From an uncultured Eubacteriaceae bacterium (lineage in GTDB: Bacteria; Bacillota; Clostridia; Eubacteriales; UBA1433): a stretch of DNA of 5,225 bases. The notes under the pieces are model-generated. The model saw nothing but the letters and a program-made list of their open reading frames with translations, was not told where the DNA came from and searched no databases. Location of the stretch: assembly GCA_937914785.1 (NCBI GenBank), contig CALGIV010000163.1, forward strand, positions 1 through 5,225, read 5' to 3'. The translations under genes were made by a program, and so were the position numbers. Positions 1 through 5,225 of this stretch are shown here, piece by piece; the stretch's first letter is position 1; every line of letters starts with the position of its first letter.

Positions 1-16
1 AAATGCCGGAAAATTT

Positions 17-958
17 TCAAGTCGTACTGCCGTCCGACAGGCTGTAATCGTACGTAAATGATTCGCCATTCGGCAGAGCGATGCGGTTTACGCGCCACAT
101 CGGCAAATCTTCAGAACTCAATTCATAAACCACACTGTAGATTGTATTCACCCCAGTCGCGTTATTCATACCCGGCTCCTGAATTTGGCTTAAATGCCCT
201 TCATCAGTATAATAATAACGCACATTGATTGACTCCGGTACAGAATCCAGTGTGTCCGTGACATTATTATAATAACTAATACCACGGTTTATCCTGCTCA
301 GTTGTCCGTCCTGATAAAAATAGCTGACAACCTTGCCGTCCGGCAACGTCATACCCGTTAAAATATCTTCGGTCTGTCCGCTGCCGTAAGTAAACGTCAG
401 CTCGTTGCCGGCCATATTTCGCACTTTGATCAGATTGCCCTTTGCATTATACGTATAGTTTACGTAATCGCCTGTCTTGTCCTCCATCCGATTAATCTGG
501 TTACTCTCGTTGAACAGGTAGACAATACCATCGTAACGCTCGATTTTATACGCCTTTTGTGCTGTGTCATACGTCAGCTGCATCTGAATGCCGGGCGGTG
601 TATCAAAGCCGCCTGCCGCATTGGCCGCAAAGCGGTGGATCGTGCCGTCGCCGTCTTTGAGCAGCATCGCCGACACTACTTCTTTTCCCGCTTCTTCGTC
701 ATAAGTATATTCCCGCAGCAACATCGTATTAAAGCTAAAGTCCCAACCAGCACCCATAGCCGTCTCGCTCGTAGCCTGACTGTTATACGTCCTGCGTATA
801 ACCAGGCCCAACTGCGGTCCCGGCAGGGCAGTATCCTCAACAATGTAGGCAAAGTTACCCTGGCTCATTTCCGTATACCCCACGCCAAAGGAAGTTTGCG
901 TCACGGAGTAATCCCAGTAGTTTTGCAAGCCCAGACGTTTGTCCAATTCGTTTTCATC
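17..958 (-). other. RHS entry segment and first YD-type repeats (residues 1401-1713), array cut short
   Basis: The entry segment has ELDKRLGLQNYWDYS, then GNFAYIVEDTALPGPQLGLVIRRTYNSQ, then GAGWDFSFN. This matches the conserved start of RHS shells in DNRLRE and WapA-like proteins. YD-like units follow, with YNAKGNLIKV (1570), LPDGKVVSYFYQDGQLSRI (1605), VRYYYTDEGHLSQI (1646) and LPNGESFTYDYS (1695). In full-length members many more repeats follow, then a conserved core and a variable C-terminal domain. Here the frame stops after DGSTT. Confidence 0.85.
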
Positions 959-3900
959 CACCACTGTAGACGTCGCGCTGTTGCTGACGACAGACTCGCG
1001 CAAATGCGCCTGTGGGCCGAAGCGCGCACTCGCCGTAACGACATAATCGAACGATTCGCCGTAATTTAAGTTGTAGTCATACCAGTAAGGTGCGGTAATA
1101 CCCGACTGGATCGGCTCCTTGTCTTTGATATCGAACTGCGCTTCCCCCGCATCAAACCGATAGACGTTATACGTCATCTCATCGTCGATGGCATCTTCAG
1201 CCGTCGCTTCTTCCCATCGTGCCAACACGGTGTAGTTGATGTTCGCGCGGGTGCTTAAATCCGAAGCCGGATTGATTAATTGCACCTCAAAGTTATCCTC
1301 GGCGCTGTAGCTAAAATGCTTGACCTTCACTGTCGCTCCGTATAACTCTGTCCAACCTCCATTCGTATTGTCCATCGTTAACTTTACTTTGACTCTATTT
1401 ACAATCCCAAGGTCTGTAAATCCCAGCTCGGCTAAATCTTCGTAATTCAGCCACGCCTCCTCAGTTACGTCTATATAGGCACTGCCATTTATACTCAAAG
1501 AAAAAGTAATGCTGGCACCACCACCAGCAGAGCCACATGTTTCTAAATACAAACCCGCCAAGCCGCCAATAATTTCTTCTTCCAACAGAAGAATCGTACC
1601 CGGTCGTACCCAGTCGTCCACCCAGAGACCTTGGAAGCCATCGATAATATTTTCACAGTCGCGAATATTGTGAAGGCCCAGATCTTCATTAAACAGCGTC
1701 CTTTGCACCACGGGGGAGCTGTAATGGCTATAGCCATCGCTGTCGTTAATGCGCACAACAGCGTTTTGCATACTGCCGTCGGCATAATAGGCAGGGTCTG
1801 AGAGATCCATCTCAATGGCTTCATCGCTTGCATACGTGTTGTGCAGCCTGCCGTTTAGGAACAAGGCTTTCTCACCGACCGGCACACTGCCGGTATTTAA
1901 ACGGGGGCTTAACGTTAAAGTCTCGTTATAACGCGCCATTTTCCATTGTCCATCGGTTAATTCTTTATCGATGACAAAATTATTCGCAATAGTCGCTCCC
2001 CCCGTACCGCCGCGCATATAGTTTGCGCTCCACACCGTGCTATTGCCGGCAACATCGGTTACCGTAAGGCGGTAAGTGTACGGCTTGTACCATGTCAGAC
2101 TACCGATATTGACAATACAAATCTGTCCATTTATTACAGCGTTTGAACCGCTGGCCAGCACATTGTAGCTTCCTGAAGACCCATTGTTGACTTCCAGCTT
2201 CCATTCCGCAATGCCGCGATTATCAGTAATCGTGCCCCGAAAGGCGACGCTGTCGTTCAACAGCGTGCCGCGCACCGGTGAAGTGATCTCAACCGTCGGC
2301 AGCGTCGTATCGCGTCTGAATACCGCATGCCCTTTATTGCCTTGTTGAGCGCTATCATCTCCCCAAACAAAGAGCAGCAATTCCCCTTCAATATTCGGTA
2401 CAGAGATATCTACGCCGCTGCTTCCATAAGAATTATTTCCCAGAGACTCCACATTACCAATGTATGATGGATTACTGACAGAGCCAGTCGCCCACTGGTA
2501 TTTAACGCGAATGGTTCCGGCATTTGCAGACCCAACGCCAATCCCGCTCCACTTAACATTTACTTCCTCTGCGTTTGACCACCCGGACGGCGTTAGCGTA
2601 ACCGTTGGTGCCGTCGGCGGACTATAATCTTTAATGGCAAATGTAGTCGATATTTTGATTGCCGAAGTATTGTTATTATTATCGACCGTCTGCACCTGAA
2701 CCTTAGCATTTCCTGCCCAGTCTTTACTCAGATCTCTAAATGTATACGAAGTCGACGTTGTCGTTATTGTTTTAGTTGATACTTTACTGTTGCTGACAGG
2801 CACCAACTGAACGATGTAGTGCTTGATACCAGAACTTATACTGCCGGGGTTATCAGCGGCCGCCGGATAGCTGACCGCAACCTTCGACTTCCCTACATAT
2901 GCTGTATCCTGGCTTGCGCTTGCCGTTACGCTTGTCACCGCATTCGGCGCCGTCGAATCCGGCATCTGAACCGTCAGGATCGGCGAATACGTTCCTACAC
3001 TAAAAGTGTTCGAGATCGCCAGCCGGATATCATACTTTCCATTTCCGCCAAGCACGGTAGAACCATCATCCGGAAAACCCTTTACCGTACCGAAAATAGC
3101 TTTTGCCTTACTGCTATCCCATCTATACGTCGTATCATTATATTTGATCAGCTCACTATATGGAATTTCATACAGCTTGAATGTGCCGCCGCCTGAACCG
3201 GTTATGCGAATATCGTAGTTGGGTTGTTCCGGCGTCCCCTCCAGCGATTTATACCGGGGAAAAGATAAGACGATATTTGCTCTGGAACTATTCGTTATGC
3301 CAGTAGTGCTGACCAGCGTCGGTTTCGGCACTGCAACGTATGTAACATCCAGATAAGGCCGATAACCGGTAGCGCCTGTTCTGGAACCAAAAACATGGCC
3401 GTAGTTCCGCGTACTGCTGCTTTCCACCGTTGAACGCAGCATCACACCGTAATACGGATATCCATTATTCGTCATCCCGTTTGAATTATAACCGGACCAG
3501 TATCCCAAAATCCTGCCAAAGTCAAAGTAATGTTTCTTCAAATTTTGACCGGTACAAGTATTTTTTGTACTGTAGAATCCTGTCACAGACGGCTGATTGT
3601 TCCATGTAATCGTACTCGGCGACCAGCTGCTCGTCACTCGATAAAACTCCATCGTAGCGTAAGGCGACGAATTTTCGCCGTTTTCCCAAACTCTGAAGCA
3701 GGACTTTACAACGGCTTTATCCTTGATCGCACTCATCAGCGTTGGAAAATGGATATAAGTCCTTGAATATCCATTATAACTATAGCCATTATATGTTTCT
3801 GAGCCAAATCCAAACGGCATCACTTTCGTACCGGAAGAATAAAAATTCGTATCTCTATACGGTGTATGACTTTTTACATAAGCGTCCTGAACTACGCTGC

Positions 3901-5158
3901 TTCCCGTAAAAATGGAGTAAGAAGGATCCACGACTACCGGATAGACGCGCGCCTTATCTGTCAGATAATTTTCATCCACAACGACGGTTAGGATAAAGCC
4001 GTCTGCCGTCTCTAAGATTTCGTAATACGCCTCCGTACTGTAACCGCCTTCTTCCGACGCATCCGTCATATACGGCGCGGGAATAACGCCGATCTGCTCG
4101 TCCGTTTCATCGTCTTTGATCATAATCGCGCCGTACTCCGTCATCTCCGGATAGGCATTGCTGACCGTAAGTAAAAAGTCGAAGCGGTTGTTGCCGGTAT
4201 ACTCATTGAGGATAATGTTTTCCTTAATCCCGTCGCTGAGTGCGATATATTCATACTCGACCGGCTTTTTTACGCCCTTGCTTAGCTCCCCTTCATACCG
4301 GATTTTCGTCAGCTTTTCCTCAGGTTCTAAAAGTCCGTCATACAATCCAACGACCTCTTCTTCAACCTGTATGGCTTCTTTGGTCTCGATTTTTTCAACT
4401 ACAACACTTTTACTTTCCTCTTCGCCTTTATCATATACTTCAAGGCGCTCGTACTTTTCCAGCGCCATCGTTGTCTCTTCTGTCAGCTGAACTTCGCGCG
4501 CCGCTTCAGGCTGAGCAGGCTCTGATAAGCCCGCCTCTTCCGTCTTTGTCGTTTTCTGCGCTCCTGCCTCTCCTTCCTCCGCTTCTTCTACCTGCTCCGG
4601 CGCCTGCACGCTCGATACGGGCTCTGTTTCCAAGGAAGCGGCAGCCACTTTTCTCAACGCCTCATCAAGAACGGCCGCTCTTGTACCGTCTCTGTCCAGC
4701 TCAATCGGCACCATCGTGACGGTATACTTGTCGTGCACCATCAACACAGGGTTTTGTGTTGAAATCCTTTCGGGCAGATAAGTCTCTACCTCGGTGGCTT
4801 TCGTTTTATAAGCATAGCTGCTGCCTTCCTTAATACCCGCTTTGCTTCTGCCTTCCAGTGCAACAAACGAGGTGTCGATATCGATCAACTCATCGTTTTC
4901 ATCTTTAAAGCGAATCGGGGCAGAGTAGAACCGCGCCGTATACGACCCATCATCATTTAAAAACACCGTCGTATACTCGTCATTCTCTTCCGCTACAACA
5001 TCCACAATCTGGGCCTCGACAGGCTCTTCTGCTTTTTCTGCCGCTTCTTCTAATATTGGCTCAAGCGCCTTTGCGGCCACCGTCATCATGCCGCAGTTTA
5101 TCCAGGCTAATATCACTACCAAAAGAACGACCAGTACTTTTTTTATTCTTTTGTCCAT
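17..5158 (-). CDS. Secreted DNRLRE domain / RHS (YD) repeat protein, probably C-terminally truncated
   Basis: This is a 1713-residue exported protein that ends in TGA at 17..19. The start is chosen because an AAGGA ribosome binding site lies 7 bases upstream and a signal peptide follows at once. Domain order: signal peptide 1-31; N-terminal DNRLRE-protein domain about 50-160 and 286-413 (ending RVYPVVVDPSY), split by a Glu-rich stretch 166-285; DNRLRE domain about 417-608; Ig/FN3-like modules about 609-1050; unassigned 1051-1290; FN3-like 1291-1400; RHS entry segment 1401-1495 with ELDKRLGLQNYW, RRTYNSQ and GAGWDFSF; YD-like repeats to the end, such as YNAKGNL at 1570 and LPDGKVVSYFYQDGQL at 1605. 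Proteins of this class are secreted or surface polymorphic toxins or adhesins in which the RHS repeats form a shell around a C-terminal effector. Here that effector and most repeats are absent, so toxin activity should not be assumed. I see no LPXTG, SLH or lipobox anchor. The class call is secure; the biological role is not. Confidence 0.93.
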   Translation of the reverse strand: MDKRIKKVLVVLLVVILAWINCGMMTVAAKALEPILEEAAEKAEEPVEAQIVDVVAEENDEYTTVFLNDDGSYTARFYSAPIRFKDENDELIDIDTSFVALEGRSKAGIKEGSSYAYKTKATEVETYLPERISTQNPVLMVHDKYTVTMVPIELDRDGTRAAVLDEALRKVAAASLETEPVSSVQAPEQVEEAEEGEAGAQKTTKTEEAGLSEPAQPEAAREVQLTEETTMALEKYERLEVYDKGEEESKSVVVEKIETKEAIQVEEEVVGLYDGLLEPEEKLTKIRYEGELSKGVKKPVEYEYIALSDGIKENIILNEYTGNNRFDFLLTVSNAYPEMTEYGAIMIKDDETDEQIGVIPAPYMTDASEEGGYSTEAYYEILETADGFILTVVVDENYLTDKARVYPVVVDPSYSIFTGSSVVQDAYVKSHTPYRDTNFYSSGTKVMPFGFGSETYNGYSYNGYSRTYIHFPTLMSAIKDKAVVKSCFRVWENGENSSPYATMEFYRVTSSWSPSTITWNNQPSVTGFYSTKNTCTGQNLKKHYFDFGRILGYWSGYNSNGMTNNGYPYYGVMLRSTVESSSTRNYGHVFGSRTGATGYRPYLDVTYVAVPKPTLVSTTGITNSSRANIVLSFPRYKSLEGTPEQPNYDIRITGSGGGTFKLYEIPYSELIKYNDTTYRWDSSKAKAIFGTVKGFPDDGSTVLGGNGKYDIRLAISNTFSVGTYSPILTVQMPDSTAPNAVTSVTASASQDTAYVGKSKVAVSYPAAADNPGSISSGIKHYIVQLVPVSNSKVSTKTITTTSTSYTFRDLSKDWAGNAKVQVQTVDNNNNTSAIKISTTFAIKDYSPPTAPTVTLTPSGWSNAEEVNVKWSGIGVGSANAGTIRVKYQWATGSVSNPSYIGNVESLGNNSYGSSGVDISVPNIEGELLLFVWGDDSAQQGNKGHAVFRRDTTLPTVEITSPVRGTLLNDSVAFRGTITDNRGIAEWKLEVNNGSSGSYNVLASGSNAVINGQICIVNIGSLTWYKPYTYRLTVTDVAGNSTVWSANYMRGGTGGATIANNFVIDKELTDGQWKMARYNETLTLSPRLNTGSVPVGEKALFLNGRLHNTYASDEAIEMDLSDPAYYADGSMQNAVVRINDSDGYSHYSSPVVQRTLFNEDLGLHNIRDCENIIDGFQGLWVDDWVRPGTILLLEEEIIGGLAGLYLETCGSAGGGASITFSLSINGSAYIDVTEEAWLNYEDLAELGFTDLGIVNRVKVKLTMDNTNGGWTELYGATVKVKHFSYSAEDNFEVQLINPASDLSTRANINYTVLARWEEATAEDAIDDEMTYNVYRFDAGEAQFDIKDKEPIQSGITAPYWYDYNLNYGESFDYVVTASARFGPQAHLRESVVSNSATSTVVDENELDKRLGLQNYWDYSVTQTSFGVGYTEMSQGNFAYIVEDTALPGPQLGLVIRRTYNSQATSETAMGAGWDFSFNTMLLREYTYDEEAGKEVVSAMLLKDGDGTIHRFAANAAGGFDTPPGIQMQLTYDTAQKAYKIERYDGIVYLFNESNQINRMEDKTGDYVNYTYNAKGNLIKVRNMAGNELTFTYGSGQTEDILTGMTLPDGKVVSYFYQDGQLSRINRGISYYNNVTDTLDSVPESINVRYYYTDEGHLSQIQEPGMNNATGVNTIYSVVYELSSEDLPMWRVNRIALPNGESFTYDYSLSDGSTT
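959..1288 (-). other. FN3-like module before the RHS region (residues 1291-1400)
   Basis: The segment has the strand and loop order of a fibronectin type III module: INYTVLARWEEA, then MTYNVYRFDAG, then APYWYDYNLNYGESFDYVVTASARFG, then a Ser/Val/Thr-rich end (ESVVSNSATSTVV). The 'YNVYR...YyD..l..G..Y.Y.VtA' pattern is the usual FN3 core. A module of this type commonly sits directly in front of the RHS entry segment in this protein class. Confidence 0.65.
1289..2008 (-). other. Unassigned extracellular segment (residues 1051-1290)
   Basis: I do not recognise a named domain here. The region is rich in predicted beta strands and has few Lys residues. It contains RYNETLTLSPRLNTGSVPVGEKALFLNG, a DGYSHYSSPVVQ phrase, an acidic LLLEEEIIGGL and a YGATVKVKHFSYSAED end. 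The last part (about 1210-1285) resembles one strand set of a jelly-roll module. Two cysteines (1168 and 1208) are present. It lies between the Ig array and an FN3-like module, so it is probably a further surface-exposed beta domain. Confidence 0.4.
2009..3334 (-). other. Array of Ig/FN3-like beta modules (residues 609-1050)
   Basis: At least three module boundaries are visible as Pro-rich linkers: PDSTAPNAVTSVTAS near 733, KDYSPPTAPTVTLTPSGWS near 843, and RRDTTLPTVEITSPVRG near 948. Each is followed by alternating hydrophobic strands and ends in a phrase such as VQTVDNNNNTS, VWGDDSAQQGNKGHA or LTVTDVAGNST. These are typical of bacterial Ig-like and FN3-like repeats. They probably act as a stalk that spaces the DNRLRE domain from the RHS part. 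The first stretch (609-735) is less clearly a single Ig fold. Confidence 0.6.
3335..3910 (-). other. DNRLRE domain (carbohydrate-binding-module-like beta sandwich), residues 417-608
   Basis: The segment opens with SSVVQDAYVKSHTPYRDTNF, the usual 'xDaYV...p..nyg' opening of this family. It continues through SRTYIHFP, then a strand with VVKSCFRVW. The hallmark SSWSPSTITWNNQPSV follows at about 510-524, and the domain ends with GYRPYLDVTYV. Family knowledge places such domains at the N-terminal side of secreted RHS/WapA-like proteins, where they are thought to bind cell-surface or other polysaccharide. A specific ligand cannot be read from sequence. Two cysteines (487 and 535) lie in the domain and could pair, which is inference. 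Confidence 0.85.
3764..3793 (-). repeat. 15-base tandem duplication encoding YNGYS twice
   Basis: Residues 456-465 read YNGYSYNGYS, encoded by TATAATGGCTATAGT followed by TATAATGGATATTCA. The two 15-base units differ at a few third positions, so this is an old or selected in-frame duplication in a loop of the DNRLRE domain. It lies just before the conserved SRTYIHF strand and is likely surface exposed. Confidence 0.6.
4304..4663 (-). other. Glu-rich low-complexity insertion inside the N-terminal domain (residues 166-285)
   Basis: About a quarter of these 120 residues are Glu (roughly 31 by hand count), mixed with Ala, Pro, Thr, Val and Lys. Runs such as EEAEEGEAG, KGEEESK and EEEVV are present, and there is only one Gly-Asn-free hydrophobic patch near VVGLYDGLL. 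The stretch lies between VTMVPIELD and TKIRYEGELSKGVKKPVEYEYI, which read as two halves of one DNRLRE-associated domain. It is probably a disordered or helical charged linker. The coding strand is accordingly purine-rich here. Confidence 0.7.
5066..5158 (-). other. Sec-type signal peptide (residues 1-31)
   Basis: The protein begins with a basic n-region (MDKRIKK), then a hydrophobic core VLVVLLVVILAWI at residues 8-20, then a small-residue region ending AAKA. The likely signal peptidase I site is after Ala31 (A29-K30-A31). Cys22 is preceded by Trp-Ile-Asn, which does not fit a lipobox, so lipoprotein processing is unlikely. The mature protein would be released outside the membrane unless a later domain binds the wall. 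Confidence 0.85.
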
Positions 5159-5159
5159 T

Positions 5160-5225
5160 CTATATTCCTTTTAGACCGTATTTATCGGCTTGTACATCTA
5201 AGAGGGATGAAATCGAATTCATTGC
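5160..5225 (-). CDS. C-terminal tail of an upstream gene (partial, unidentified)
   Basis: One minus-strand frame is open from the window edge to a TAG at 5160..5162 and reads AMNSISSLLDVQADKYGLKGI. The other two frames each contain a stop (TGA or TAA). The stop lies 1 base before the ATG of the large gene, and the ribosome binding site of that gene falls inside the last codons of this frame. This is the spacing expected of neighbouring genes in an operon. The 21 codons are too few to identify a product, and an open run of this length can arise by chance. An in-frame ATG at 5220..5222 could instead start a tiny peptide, but no ribosome binding site can be seen for it. Confidence 0.45.
   Translation of the reverse strand, partial: AMNSISSLLDVQADKYGLKGI
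5166..5170 (-). promoter_or_regulatory. Ribosome binding site of the large DNRLRE/RHS gene
   Basis: The minus strand reads AAAAGGAATATAGAATG. The AAGGA core sits 7 bases from the ATG at 5156..5158, which is good Shine-Dalgarno spacing for a low-to-mid GC Gram-positive bacterium. It fixes the start codon at this ATG rather than at the later Met24 or Met25. It overlaps the putative last codons of the upstream gene, so translation of the two may be coupled. Confidence 0.8.

Noticed and set aside
9..18. Perfect 10-base palindrome GAAAATTTTC overlapping the stop codon
   Set aside because: It is AT-only in the middle with no GC stem and no loop, so it cannot form a terminator hairpin. A palindrome this short is expected by chance.
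15..25. Possible programmed +1 frameshift at ACT TGA, similar to the prfB type
   Set aside because: The prfB-type site needs CTT before TGA and an internal Shine-Dalgarno just upstream. Neither is present, and the +1 frame (ENFPAF) does not read like RHS sequence.
557..1069. Plus-strand open frame of 170 codons antisense to the RHS part, and similar plus-strand frames at 2819..3196, 3006..3218, 3530..3766, 4158..4490 and 4240..4719
   Set aside because: All lie opposite a continuous, domain-rich coding frame. They show low-complexity or Arg/Cys/Leu-rich translations without recognisable domains, as expected for antisense shadows.
1543..1833. Minus-strand open frame of 96 codons in another phase
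   Set aside because: It lies wholly inside the large gene, has no family resemblance and is Trp/Cys/Met-rich, which is typical of an out-of-frame translation.
5093..5095. Cys22 as a lipoprotein attachment site
   Set aside because: The residues before it are Trp-Ile-Asn, which do not match a lipobox. The region fits a signal peptidase I site after Ala31 better.
5163..5225. Promoter or riboswitch upstream of the large gene
   Set aside because: No convincing -35/-10 pair is visible on the minus strand. The only inverted repeat is a 3-bp CCG/CGG stem near 5178..5190, and the stretch appears to be coding for the upstream gene.

Overview
The window is almost entirely one long minus-strand gene (17..5158, 1713 residues). 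It encodes a secreted, multidomain surface-type protein of the DNRLRE/RHS class, related in architecture to the WapA-like and other YD-repeat proteins of Bacillota. The organism is probably a Clostridia-type Bacillota. The signs are a strong AAGGA-type ribosome binding site, a short Lys/Arg-rich signal peptide, mid-range base composition and an N-terminal half that reads like the DNRLRE proteins common in that class. No rRNA or other phylogenetic marker is present, so this is inference only.

Layout, reading the gene from right to left on the given strand: (a) 5160..5225 appears to be the last 21 codons of an upstream gene, ending 1 base before the big gene starts; (b) 5066..5158 is the signal peptide; (c) 3920..5011 is the N-terminal domain typical of DNRLRE proteins, interrupted by a Glu-rich low-complexity stretch at 4304..4663; (d) 3335..3910 is the DNRLRE (carbohydrate-binding-module-like) domain; (e) 2009..3334 is a series of Ig/FN3-like beta modules; (f) 1289..2008 is a segment I cannot assign; (g) 959..1288 is another FN3-like module; (h) 674..958 is the RHS entry segment; (i) 17..673 is the start of the YD-repeat region.

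The main oddity is the 3' end. The reading frame stops at a TGA just after an FTYDYS motif, with only a few YD-type repeats made. There is no long repeat array, no RHS core and no C-terminal toxin or variable tip. Either the gene is truncated or frameshifted, or the family member is naturally short. Only 16 bases lie beyond the stop, so this cannot be settled here. No RNA genes, mobile elements, CRISPR arrays or terminators are visible, and no complete second gene is present.
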